A DNA stretch of 64,000 nucleotides from Hymenobacter qilianensis (GTDB lineage Bacteria; Bacteroidota; Bacteroidia; Cytophagales; Hymenobacteraceae), in assembly GCF_014489555.1 (NCBI RefSeq), contig NZ_CP060784.1, positions 3,224,001 to 3,288,000 of the forward strand, in the 5' to 3' direction. Below are positions 20,327-28,870 of this stretch, piece by piece. The notes beneath the pieces were generated by a model. The model was not told the origin of the DNA and searched no databases. It saw nothing but the letters and a program-made list of their open reading frames with translations. Position 1 is the stretch's first letter. Each line of letters opens with the position of its first letter. The position numbers and the translations under genes were made by a program.

Positions 20327-21829
20327 ATGTCACAACAACGCCGCACGTTTCTCAAAGCAATCGGCCTGGCCGGGCTGGGCACTACCCTGGACTGGACCCA
20401 GGCTGTAGCCCGCCCGAAGGCGCCTGTCCGCGCCGGCAAGGAAGTAAGCGCAGCTACACTCAGCGGCCGGGTGCACGCGGGCGGGCAGGGCCTGGCGGGC
20501 GTGGCCGTCACGGACGGCACCACCGTCACGCTCACCGATGCCAGGGGGCAGTACGAGCTGGAAAGCAGCGGCGCCACCGAGTTCGTGTACATCTCGGTGC
20601 CGCGCGGCTACGAGTTTCCGCAGGAGCAGGGCGTGGCCCGCTTCTACCGCCGCAAAGAGCCCGTGCGCGGCCGCTTCAAGGCCGATTTCGAGCTGCGCAA
20701 GCTCAGCCGAGACGATACCCAGCACAACTTCGTGGTATGGGCCGATCCGCAGATGATTTCCAAGGCCGATGCCGCCGAGTTCAAGGCTACCGCCGTCCCT
20801 GATACTCAAAAGCTCATTGCCAGCTACCCGGCCGGCACCCTCTTCCACGGCATCGGCTGCGGCGACCTGGTCTGGGACCATTTCGAGTTGTTTGAGGACT
20901 ACCAGCAGGGCGTGGCTGCCACGGGCATCCCTTTTTTCCAGGTTATCGGCAACCACGACATGGACCTCACGGCCCGCACCGACGAAGGCTCGGCAGATAC
21001 TTTTCGCAAGCTGTTCGGGCCCACGTACTACTCGTTTAATCGAGGCGAAATTCACTACGTAGTGCTCGACGACGTGTTTTTCATCGGCGCGGCCAAAAAG
21101 TACATCGGCTACCTCACTGAGCAGCAGCTGGCCTGGCTGGAGCAGGATTTGAGCTACGTGAAGCCCGGCTCAACCGTGGTGGTGAGCCTGCACATTCCGC
21201 CCACTACCCGCCAGCATTTGCGCAACAAGGAAAAGGAGGAGTCGATGGGCGGCTCGGTGGCCAACCGCCGCGAGCTATACCGGTTGCTCAAGCCTTTCAA
21301 AACCCATATTATGTCGGGCCACACCCACTTCAACGAAACCCTCGTGACCGAGCAGAACGTGGTGGAGCACGTGCACGGCACCATCTGCGGGGCCTGGTGG
21401 ACGGGCCCCATCTGCACCGACGGCACGCCCGCCGGCTACGGCGTGTACGAGGCGCGCGGCGGCGAGCTGAAGTGGTACTACAAAGCCATCGGGCAGGAGC
21501 GTACCCACCAGTTTCGCATGTACCCAAAAGGCAGCCTACCCGAGCGCCCCGAGGCCGTAGTGGTGAACGTCTGGAACTGGGACCCGGCCTGGAAAGTGGT
21601 GTGGTTTGAAGACGGGGTGCGCCGCGGCGACATGGAGCAATACACCGGCCTCGATCCGTTGTCGGTGCAGCTGCACGCGGGCCCGGCGCTGCCTGCCAAG
21701 CACAAATGGGTTGACCCCACGCTGACCGAGCATTTGTTTGTGGCCAACGTAACGGGCGCGGCGCGGGAAATGCGGGTGGAAGTCACCGACCGGTTTGGGC
21801 AAGTATACTCGGATACGCTGTCGGCCTAA
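20327..21829 (+). CDS. Exported calcineurin-like metallophosphoesterase (Tat signal)
   Basis: A metal-dependent phosphoesterase of 500 residues. The N-terminus QQRRTFLKAIGLAG is a twin-arginine signal, implying folded export with metal bound. An N-terminal beta domain (about 45-130, GRVHAGGQGLAGVAV) precedes the metallophosphoesterase core. Core motifs are WADPQM (first metal Asp, with Gln where many relatives have His), GCGDLVWD, IGNHD, SLHIPP and SGHTHF. A C-terminal calcineurin-like accessory domain completes it. This three-domain layout is common in Bacteroidota. Its place just after a SusC/SusD pair and before a glycerophosphodiesterase suggests it cleaves phosphomonoesters or diesters captured by that pair; the exact substrate is inferred, not shown. 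Confidence 0.88.
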   Translation: MSQQRRTFLKAIGLAGLGTTLDWTQAVARPKAPVRAGKEVSAATLSGRVHAGGQGLAGVAVTDGTTVTLTDARGQYELESSGATEFVYISVPRGYEFPQEQGVARFYRRKEPVRGRFKADFELRKLSRDDTQHNFVVWADPQMISKADAAEFKATAVPDTQKLIASYPAGTLFHGIGCGDLVWDHFELFEDYQQGVAATGIPFFQVIGNHDMDLTARTDEGSADTFRKLFGPTYYSFNRGEIHYVVLDDVFFIGAAKKYIGYLTEQQLAWLEQDLSYVKPGSTVVVSLHIPPTTRQHLRNKEKEESMGGSVANRRELYRLLKPFKTHIMSGHTHFNETLVTEQNVVEHVHGTICGAWWTGPICTDGTPAGYGVYEARGGELKWYYKAIGQERTHQFRMYPKGSLPERPEAVVVNVWNWDPAWKVVWFEDGVRRGDMEQYTGLDPLSVQLHAGPALPAKHKWVDPTLTEHLFVANVTGAAREMRVEVTDRFGQVYSDTLSA

Positions 21830-21956
21830 AGCTACTGAGCCCTCCGCCTGCTGGTGCCCAAGCGCTGCCGGGGGGCTTTTTTGCGCCCTTCATCACACCG
21901 GAAAACGCAGCCGGTAGGGTGGGGGGCTTTTTTTGAATTCGCGTATGTTTACCCCG

Positions 21957-22838
21957 ATGCTACGAACTATCCTTTCCTTGCTGATTGCCGCTTTCACGAC
22001 GCTCGGCGCTTCGGCCCAGCGCCCGCCAATCGATTGGCAGGGCCACCGCGGCTGCCGCGGGCTGATGCCCGAAAATACCATTCCGGCCATGCGCAAGGCC
22101 CTTGATCTGGGCGTGACGACCCTGGAAATGGACGTGGTCATCAGCCAAGACCGGCAGGTGCTGCTTTCCCACGACCCTTACCTGAACGCCGATTTTGTGC
22201 GCACGCCGCAGGGTCAGCCCCTCAGTAAAGCCCAAGAGAAAAGCCTGCGCCTGTACGCCATGCCCTACGCCGACATCCGACGCTATGACGTGGGCAGCCA
22301 GGGCAACGCCAAGTTTCCGCGCCAGCAGAAGCTGCGCACCTACAAGCCCCTGCTGGCCGAAGTCATCGACTCGGCTGAGGCGTATGCGAAACGCAAAGGG
22401 CGGCCCGCGCCGCGCTACAACATCGAAACGAAAATGGCCCCCACCGGCGACGGCACCCTTCATCCGGCTCCCGCCGAGTTTGTGCAGCTCCTGCTGGCCG
22501 TCATCAACGCCAAAGGCATTCAGGACCGGGTTACGATTCAGTCCTTCGACCCGCGGGCTCTGGAGGAATTGCACCGGCTGCGCCCCGCGCTGCCGACGGC
22601 TTTGCTGGTAGATAACACCTCGGGCCTTGCGGCCAACTTGCAGCGCCTGAGCTTCCGGCCCACGCTGTATAGCCCCCATTACCGGCTGGTAACCAGCAAC
22701 CTGGTGAAGGCCTGCCAGCAGCAAGGAATAAAGATTGTTCCCTGGACCGTGAATACGGCCGCCGAGATTGAGCGGCTGCTCCAGCTCGGCGTAGACGGCA
22801 TCATCACGGATTACCCCGATTTACGAACTGGCCAGTAA
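21957..22838 (+). CDS. Exported glycerophosphodiester phosphodiesterase
   Basis: Hydrolyses glycerophosphodiesters to glycerol-3-phosphate and an alcohol. The 293-residue protein has a signal peptide (MLRTILSLLIAAFTTLGASA) and the GDPD motifs WQGHRGCRG (His30), PENT (Glu39-Asn40), LEMDVV (Glu57, Asp59) and LLSHDP (His72). The C-terminus VDGIITDYPD is the usual barrel end. An ATG at 21945 would add four residues. A G6-C-T7 motif sits about 25 bases upstream of the start. With the phosphoesterase and SusC/SusD upstream it completes a plausible set for taking up and breaking down phospholipid head groups or teichoic-acid-like phosphodiesters. Confidence 0.88.
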   Translation: MLRTILSLLIAAFTTLGASAQRPPIDWQGHRGCRGLMPENTIPAMRKALDLGVTTLEMDVVISQDRQVLLSHDPYLNADFVRTPQGQPLSKAQEKSLRLYAMPYADIRRYDVGSQGNAKFPRQQKLRTYKPLLAEVIDSAEAYAKRKGRPAPRYNIETKMAPTGDGTLHPAPAEFVQLLLAVINAKGIQDRVTIQSFDPRALEELHRLRPALPTALLVDNTSGLAANLQRLSFRPTLYSPHYRLVTSNLVKACQQQGIKIVPWTVNTAAEIERLLQLGVDGIITDYPDLRTGQ

Positions 22839-22888
22839 GGAGGGTATGCTTAAGGACAGCACATTTGGCCAATCATCTTTTGCCGGAC

Positions 22889-23218
22889 TCAGGCAGTGGC
22901 CGTCCAGCGGTTTGCTTCGTCGCTACGCTTGTTTGAAGGCTTGAGCACTTCAAAAACGGTATCCAGCCGGAGAAGATGCAGGACGCGGAATAGGGTAGGG
23001 CTCACGTTATAGAGCTGCACTTTGCCTCCACCTTGGTGCAATAGAAGCAATTGGGAAGCAAGGTGCGCCACGCCGTGTGTACGCAGGCAAGCAAGGTGCT
23101 CACAGTTGACGTGCAAGCGGGGCTCGCGCATGGTGGCAACGCGTACGAGGGTGCGGCCAAAATGCGCCGGATTGCTCGGATCAATGGTCAGCTTGACTGC
23201 GCGAGGAATCCAAGTCAT
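22889..23218 (-). CDS. STAS-domain protein, anti-sigma-factor-antagonist-like
   Basis: A small 109-residue protein from the ATG at 23218 (MTWIPRAVKLTI). The segment REPRLHVNCEHLACLRTHGV and the following LYNVSPTLFRVLHLLRLDTVFEV match the strand-helix pattern of STAS domains, including the switch-helix region. The usual phosphorylatable Ser/Thr of SpoIIAA-like proteins is not evident at the expected site, so it may be a scaffold or a degenerate member. A longer in-frame start at 23317 adds a hydrophobic stretch that does not fit. It is close to other signalling genes but not clearly in an operon. Confidence 0.6.
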   Translation of the reverse strand: MTWIPRAVKLTIDPSNPAHFGRTLVRVATMREPRLHVNCEHLACLRTHGVAHLASQLLLLHQGGGKVQLYNVSPTLFRVLHLLRLDTVFEVLKPSNKRSDEANRWTATA

Positions 23219-23441
23219 GTGCCGAGAAGAGTGCGCTTGCATGAGTGGCTGGAATAAGGGGAGAGAATGAATAATTACTAGGTGCAGAGTTAGATACGGT
23301 AATAGGGCATGAAACAAATCTAAGCAGAACCGCTCCTGTTTATTACCGTAAAATCACGCATTTTCAACCCCCGTATTTCTAACTGCTCACTACGTAAGTG
23401 TGTACAGAGCGCCGCTCAATCTATTAACCAAATGCCGTTCC

Positions 23442-23846
23442 TCACTGCTTCAGCGTGATAGTGTGCGGCATGGAATGCCCCAGGCTAAACCGCCAGATGT
23501 GACTGTTAGAACTCAGACGGGCCAGGGTAAAATCGCCCTCCAGGCGGTGGCCATGCAGGTGCAGGAGCAAGTGCCCCGCTTCGATGTGGTGGCGCAAGGC
23601 TTCAGTTGGGTTTTCTTCCGACGCCTGGGTTATCGTACACTCGCCTGTATCTACCTCAACTTCGGGTAGGGATGCCGAATCGGATGCTTCACATAAATAG
23701 TAATAAGGAACCTCGATAAGTAAGCGCTGAGCGGGGCCCGGCAGCACCCAATGCATCAGCTGGCGCGTAGGCGAACACAGCGCCATGTGCTGAAAAACAG
23801 CACCTTCTGCTGCTTGTCGCAAAACAAACCGGAGTGGGAAGGACAT
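23442..23846 (-). CDS. Small protein resembling the LigD 3'-phosphoesterase domain
   Basis: A 134-residue protein. The C-terminal part HHIEAGHLLLHLHGHRLEGDFTLARL resembles the end of the LigD phosphoesterase (PE) domain, in which a strand reading LxGxxLxGxFxLxR closes the barrel. The N-terminal part (PLRFVLRQAA, then QLMHWVLPGP) resembles its first strands and the WAVPKGP motif. The His and Asp/Glu ligands of the PE active site are not clearly preserved. No ligase or Ku gene is near. A degenerate or specialised stand-alone PE domain is my best reading; an unrelated fold is possible. Confidence 0.45.
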   Translation of the reverse strand: MSFPLRFVLRQAAEGAVFQHMALCSPTRQLMHWVLPGPAQRLLIEVPYYYLCEASDSASLPEVEVDTGECTITQASEENPTEALRHHIEAGHLLLHLHGHRLEGDFTLARLSSNSHIWRFSLGHSMPHTITLKQ

Positions 23847-24284
23847 AACCTGGGTAGTATTCTGTGCAAATGGGGCCGTATAGAAGTAAGAATTAAGCTA
23901 AATCCAGACGAGCTGTAAGTGGCCACTAAACCGAATTTAGCGTGCTCATGCAGTGGAGCAGTGAGGACTGCCCCACCGATGAGGAGCGACGGAGAGCAGA
24001 GGTAGCCCAAACGGCTACTTCAGTGGCGTTGCCCGGCAAAGTCAGAGGATTATACTCCCCGGCCGCAGTTCTTCACATTCCGAGCAGCCCACTCGCTTTC
24101 TTTAACGCCATTCAGGCCCACAAATACACTTGCATCATACGGAAAAACCATGGCGCGAACACGTAATTAGGCAAACGTATTTTTCGGACCTGCTCGTAGT
24201 TTATACGGATTGCTTAACACCCAAAAAGCCCCCTAGATAATCCTCTGGGGGCTTTTTTGGCTGAATTATGCAGTAGCCGTCCGG
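23847..24284. other. Intergenic stretch ending in a terminator
   Basis: A 438-base gap between two minus-strand genes. The only structure seen is the terminator at 24223-24258. The rest shows no convincing coding potential, repeat or operator. Confidence 0.5.
24223..24258. terminator. Bidirectional hairpin terminator
   Basis: AAAAAGCCCCCTAGA and TCTGGGGGCTTTTTT arms flank a short loop, with T runs on both strands. It lies just past the stop of the CheB-like gene (minus strand). The stem is built from the same G-run/A-T motif that recurs through the window. Confidence 0.85.
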
Positions 24285-25301
24285 CTAGCTTTGCTCTTCC
24301 TCCGGAGCCGTCACGGCAGTGCTGCTTTTCACGCCGTTGAGCAAAAACTCACGCAGGCGGTTGATATGACCCTTTATTTCCTCAATACGCTCTTCCTGCT
24401 GCACCGAATACAAGCCTTCGCCCCGGCTGGCCATGCTTGTAAGCAGGTTTTTGCGCTCCTCCATCATGCGCAGCGCTACCCACAGGGTTTCCTCAAGGCT
24501 GTGCTGGCTGCTTTTGAGCAGTGCATCGGCGGTGAAAGCGTGGCCCGTGTGGCAGCGGTAGCGCAGGAGCTTACCATGCTTTAGCTCAAATAAGGCCCCA
24601 CCACAGTCGGGGCAGGTCATTGTGCTGGGAGTACCCAAGCGCAGTACTTCATCCATAGTTCCCACAACTCTTTCCGCAATAGCGGCCTCCAGTTTAATAT
24701 CATCTGGCACATTGCTATTGCCCGAGGACGGTATTTGTACCAATCTTGTCAGCAAGTCGCCCATGCGTGATATGGGCAGTACATAGTCGATGGGAACGTT
24801 GCTGAGCGCACTTTCAGGCATGCTCGGAAACTCCGCCTCGTTGGGGTCCTGCACCACGGCCAAGCCGCCAGCGCGCTTAATCAGCTCTAAGCCAGCGGTG
24901 CCGTCGTGGAGCATGCCCGTGAGCACCACTCCAATTACGGCCGTACCGTAGTACGCCGCGGCCGAGCGAAACAGGGCGTCGGCGGCGGGGCGGTAGTGGT
25001 TTTCGCGGGGGCCTTTGGTCACGAGCAGATGGCCGTCTTTCACCAGCAGATGGCGGTCGGGTGGAGCTAGGTACACAGTGCCGGGCTCAATGGGGTCGCC
25101 ATCATTGGGTAGGCGACAACTAAGGCCTGTGTGACGCGACAGGCGCTCTACCAGATGCCAGCCCAGCGAATCGGGGGCAAAATGCTGCACAATCAGCACG
25201 GCAGCCGGCAAAGAGTCAGGCAGTTGCTCAACCAGGCGGCACAGAGCTGGCATTCCGCCGGCTGAGGCGCCAATCACGATAAGATGAGAGGGACTTTTCA
25301 C
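24285..25301 (-). CDS. CheB-type methylesterase without receiver domain, with C-terminal zinc-ribbon-like region
   Basis: A protein-glutamate methylesterase of 338 residues. The catalytic triad is visible as Ser13 (VIGASAGG), His40 (IVQHFAPDS) and Asp133 (MLHDGTAG). No response-receiver domain is present, so it is not controlled by direct phosphorylation of its own receiver. After the esterase domain a CPDCGGALFEL...YRCHTGHAF stretch (about residues 228-258) forms a CxxC...C..H ribbon, then a helical tail. It is transcribed divergently from the CheB/CheR/PAS hybrid, and no classical chemotaxis cluster (CheA, CheW, MCP) is present. A sensory rather than flagellar role is likely. Confidence 0.88.
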   Translation of the reverse strand: MKSPSHLIVIGASAGGMPALCRLVEQLPDSLPAAVLIVQHFAPDSLGWHLVERLSRHTGLSCRLPNDGDPIEPGTVYLAPPDRHLLVKDGHLLVTKGPRENHYRPAADALFRSAAAYYGTAVIGVVLTGMLHDGTAGLELIKRAGGLAVVQDPNEAEFPSMPESALSNVPIDYVLPISRMGDLLTRLVQIPSSGNSNVPDDIKLEAAIAERVVGTMDEVLRLGTPSTMTCPDCGGALFELKHGKLLRYRCHTGHAFTADALLKSSQHSLEETLWVALRMMEERKNLLTSMASRGEGLYSVQQEERIEEIKGHINRLREFLLNGVKSSTAVTAPEEEQS

Positions 25302-25623
25302 AGAGGAAGAACGAAAAAGCAGCGTTACTGCGCCGAAGATTTACTTTAAGGTACGAGGTATGAAGTATTTAGTCGGTTGCTGAGTTTAAAAATGAAATCA
25401 CTAGGCTACATACACAGTGATTCAAGCTGGTAGTTGGTCTTATCAAAAGAGGCAAGCAGCAAACACGGTTTTACTCGTCAAACATTCCTAAAAACAGGAG
25501 AGAAATGACCAAGCTGCTTGAGTCGATTAGTATAAACTTGACACTATTCATCGGCTTAGGAAAACCGTAACTTTACCTTAGTATACCTTTGGCCTTGCCC
25601 AAGCAACGCCCACTATCCTTAGT
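25302..25623. other. Divergent promoter region of two CheB-type genes
   Basis: A 322-base gap between the minus-strand CheB gene and the plus-strand hybrid gene. It is richer in A/T than its flanks and must hold both promoters. A CGTAACTTTACC string near 25566 resembles a -7 element, but its -33 partner is not obvious. Confidence 0.45.
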
Positions 25624-28600
25624 ATGGATTCTCTTCAAGACGACCACGCCAGCGAGCCCGGCATTATTGTTAACTCCCACGACCTGGCTCAAATACCGGC
25701 TAACGTAACGCCGGATCAGTTGCGGCGCGCGGGTAGCCAGGAAAACCCGGCCGAGAAGTTCACTATTGTGGCGTTGGGCGGCTCGGCGGGCTCGCTGAAT
25801 GCGTTTGAGCGGTTCTTCAAAAATATGCCCCCGACAGCGGCATGGCCTTCGTGGTAGTAACGCACCTCTCGCCGGAGCAGGAAGGAACGCTGGCGCAGGT
25901 GTTGCAGCAGTACACGCCCATGCCCGTGCACGAAGTCACCGATGGGATGAGAGTGCGGCCCAATCAGGTGTATGTGATTCCGCCCAACAAGGATATGAGC
26001 TTGTTGCACGGCACGCTGCTGCTGTTTGCGCCTACTCAGGCGCGGGGTAAGCGCATGCCCATCGACTTCTTTTTTCAGAGCCTGGCTAAAGATTCGCGCG
26101 AGCGGGCCGTGTGCATTATCTGCTCGGGCATGGGCTCTGATGGCACCATTGGGCTGAAGATGATCATGGAAAACTTCGGGATGGTGATGGTGCAGTCGCC
26201 CGAAACGGCTGAGTACGACTCCATGCCGCGCTCGGCCATCGCCACCGAGTTTGTCGACTACGTGCTGCCCGCCGAGCAACTGCCGGCCAAGCTGCTCGAA
26301 TACGTAAACAAGCCCCTGACCAGCCGGCCCCAGCGCGAGTCGGCCGAGTCGGCGGCCAAGCCGGCCCACGCCCTCCAGAAAATCTTCCTGCTCATCCGGG
26401 CCCATACCGGCCACGACTTTTCCTACTATAAGCGCAACACGGTAATGCGGCGCATTGAGCGGCGCATGAACTCTCACCAAATCAAGGACTTCACCCATTA
26501 CGTGCGCTATTTGCAGGAAAACGTATCGGAAGTGGAAGCGCTGTTTAAAGAGCTGCTCATCGGCGTAACCAAGTTTTTCCGCGATGCGGAAGCCTTTGAG
26601 TCGTTCAAACAACACTTACTGCCGCTGCTGCGCACGAAGCCCGAGGGCAGCACGGTGCGGGCCTGGGCACCGGGCTGCTCTACTGGCGAGGAAGCGTATT
26701 CGTTGGCGATTACGCTGCTCGAATGCCTCGAAAATATTGCGCCCGGCCGCTACCTGAAAGTTCAGATTTTTGCCACCGACATCAACACAGACGGCATCGA
26801 GTATGCTCGCGCGGGCCTTTACCCCGACAACATCGTGGCCGACGTGAGCCCCGAGCGGCTGCGGCGCTACTTTACTAAGGTGGAAGGCGGCTATCAGATA
26901 CGGAAGGACGTACGCGACCTGGTCGTATTTGCCCCCACAACATCAACAAGGATGCGCCCTTCACCAAGCTCGACGTGCTGGTGTGCCGCAACCTGCTGAT
27001 TTACTTGTCGTCGGAGCTACAGCGCACCCTGCTGCCGGTATTCCACTATTCTCTCAACCCCGGCGGAATCCTGTTTTTGGGGCCCAGCGAAAACCTGACC
27101 GGCTTCCAGGATTTATTTGCCCCCCTGGATATAAAGTGGAAGATTTCGCGGCGCCTGGAAGGAACGGCCACGATGCCGCGCCTCCTCAATTTTCCGTCGG
27201 GTTTGCTGGTGCCCACGCCGCACAGTGCACCCATCAGCTCGCGGCTGGAACAGATCCGCAAAGACGGCCCCTTCGCTACGCTGGTTCAGAAAGCACTGCT
27301 GCACTATTTTGCCCCCCGGCCGTGGTGATTAACCCAAAGGGCGAAATCCTGTATGTGAATGGGCGCACAGGCCGCTTCCTGGAGCCGGCACCCGGCCTGA
27401 GCAACCTGAATATCTTCGAGATGGTGCGCGGGGAACTGCGCTATGAGCTGAGCGCCTCCATTCATCAGGCTAACACCAACCACAAGGATGTAGTGGTGGA
27501 GGATGTGAAGCTGGCCACCGAAGGCGGCTTTCAGCTGCTGCGTCTCAGTGTCAGGCATTTAGCCGAGCCCGAGCACTTGCAGGGGCTGCTGCTGGTGTCG
27601 TTTGAGGAGCAGCCCACCCCCCGCAGAGTGCGCAAGGGCAAGTCCGGCATTCAGGGCGAAGAATTGGGCCGCGACGCGGTGGTGGCGGCCCTGGAAAAGG
27701 AGCTGCAATACACCAAGCTACGCCTGCAAACCACCATTGAGGAAATGGATAGCAGTGTGGAAGAGCTGAAAAGCACCAACGAGGAGCTGCAAAGCGCCAA
27801 CGAGGAGCTGCAAAGCACCAACGAGGAGGCCATGACCAATAAGGAGGAAATGCAGAGCATGAACGAGGAGCTGCTGACCCTAAATATGCAGTACGTGAGC
27901 CGGACGGAGGAGCTAACTCAGTCGGCCAACGACATGAAAAACCTGCTCGATGCCACTCAAATCGCTACTGTATTTCTTGATAATGATCTTGTAATCAAGC
28001 GTTTTACGCCGCCGGTAGGCCGCATTTTTAAGCTGGTGCCTTCGGACGTGGGACGCCCCATCACCGACTTTGCCAATACGCTACGCTACGACCACCTGGC
28101 CCGCGATGTGCAGCAGGTAATCGACCGCTTGGTGAGTACTGAGACCAACATCCAGACCACTACCGGCGAGTGGTACGCCATGCGCATTCTGCCCTATCGC
28201 ACCCTCGATAACTATATCAATGGGGCCGTCATCACCTTCAATGACGTAACCCAACTCAAACATTTGGAAGAAAAGCTGCAGGCCAGCACCAGCTTTGCCG
28301 AGAGCATTATCGAGACGGTGCGGGAGCCCATGCTCGTGCTCAACAACGACTTGCGCATCCTTACCATTAGCCAGGCCTTCGCCAAGCGATATAATCTGAA
28401 TATTGCCGACGTCAAAAACCAACTCCTCATCGAGCTGAACGGCGGCGCCTGGAACGTACCCGCGCTGCATACGCTGTTGCTGAATTTGGTAAGCGATAAG
28501 AAGGAAGAGTTTGACGAAGTGCCCCTGGAAATAAAGCTGCCCCAACTGGGCGTCCGCCAGGTGCTCGTGTATGGCCGGCGCCTGCTCAACCACGGCTCGG

Positions 28601-28659
28601 AAATGGATTGTTTGCTGCTAGGAGTAAGCGACGATAGCAGCAACGCGCCAGCGCAGTAA
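25624..28659 (+). CDS. CheB-CheR-PAS hybrid signalling protein (three frame breaks)
   Basis: A fusion of methylesterase, methyltransferase and PAS sensor domains, about 1012 residues after repair. The CheB part (about 45-240) shows ALGGSAGS, VVVTHLSPEQ and GMGSDGTIG. The CheR part (about 255-520) has YKRNTVMRRIERRM, a SAM-binding APGCSTGEEAYSLA and the motif LDVLVCRNLLIYL. A long coiled coil (ELKSTNEELQSANEELQ) links to two PAS domains. There is no kinase domain; it probably signals through a partner such as the histidine kinase just downstream. Frame breaks at 25828-25832 (C5), 26932-26936 (C5) and 27312-27317 (C6) each need one added base, for example restoring VVFAPHNINKDAPF. Confidence 0.9.
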
Positions 28660-28712
28660 CTGTTACCACTTAAAAGACCAATACGATTACTTTACTTTGG
28701 CTTGTCTGTTAC

Positions 28713-28808
28713 AAAAAAGCCCCCCACCATGCTACCATATTTGCTACTTTGCGTACCACAATAACAGTTCAGCGAAAAGGCCGGCAATAATAGACTGGGG
28801 GCTTTTTT
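28713..28808. terminator. Long-loop hairpin from paired G-run motifs
   Basis: AAAAAAGCCCCCC on the left pairs with GGGGGCTTTTTT on the right, with a loop of about 70 bases. It lies between the hybrid gene and the histidine kinase gene. The long loop makes terminator function less certain than for the compact hairpins. Confidence 0.5.
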
Positions 28809-28870
28809 GAGCGCTAAAGCGCTCTGCTTTTTGCTTTTGAGAATTAGGTCTATTTAATTCCTTTTGCGCT

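Noticed and set aside
21866-21935. Two GGGGGGCTTTTTT strings before the GDPD gene as terminators
   Set aside because: Neither has a convincing upstream stem partner; they look like further copies of the iterated motif.
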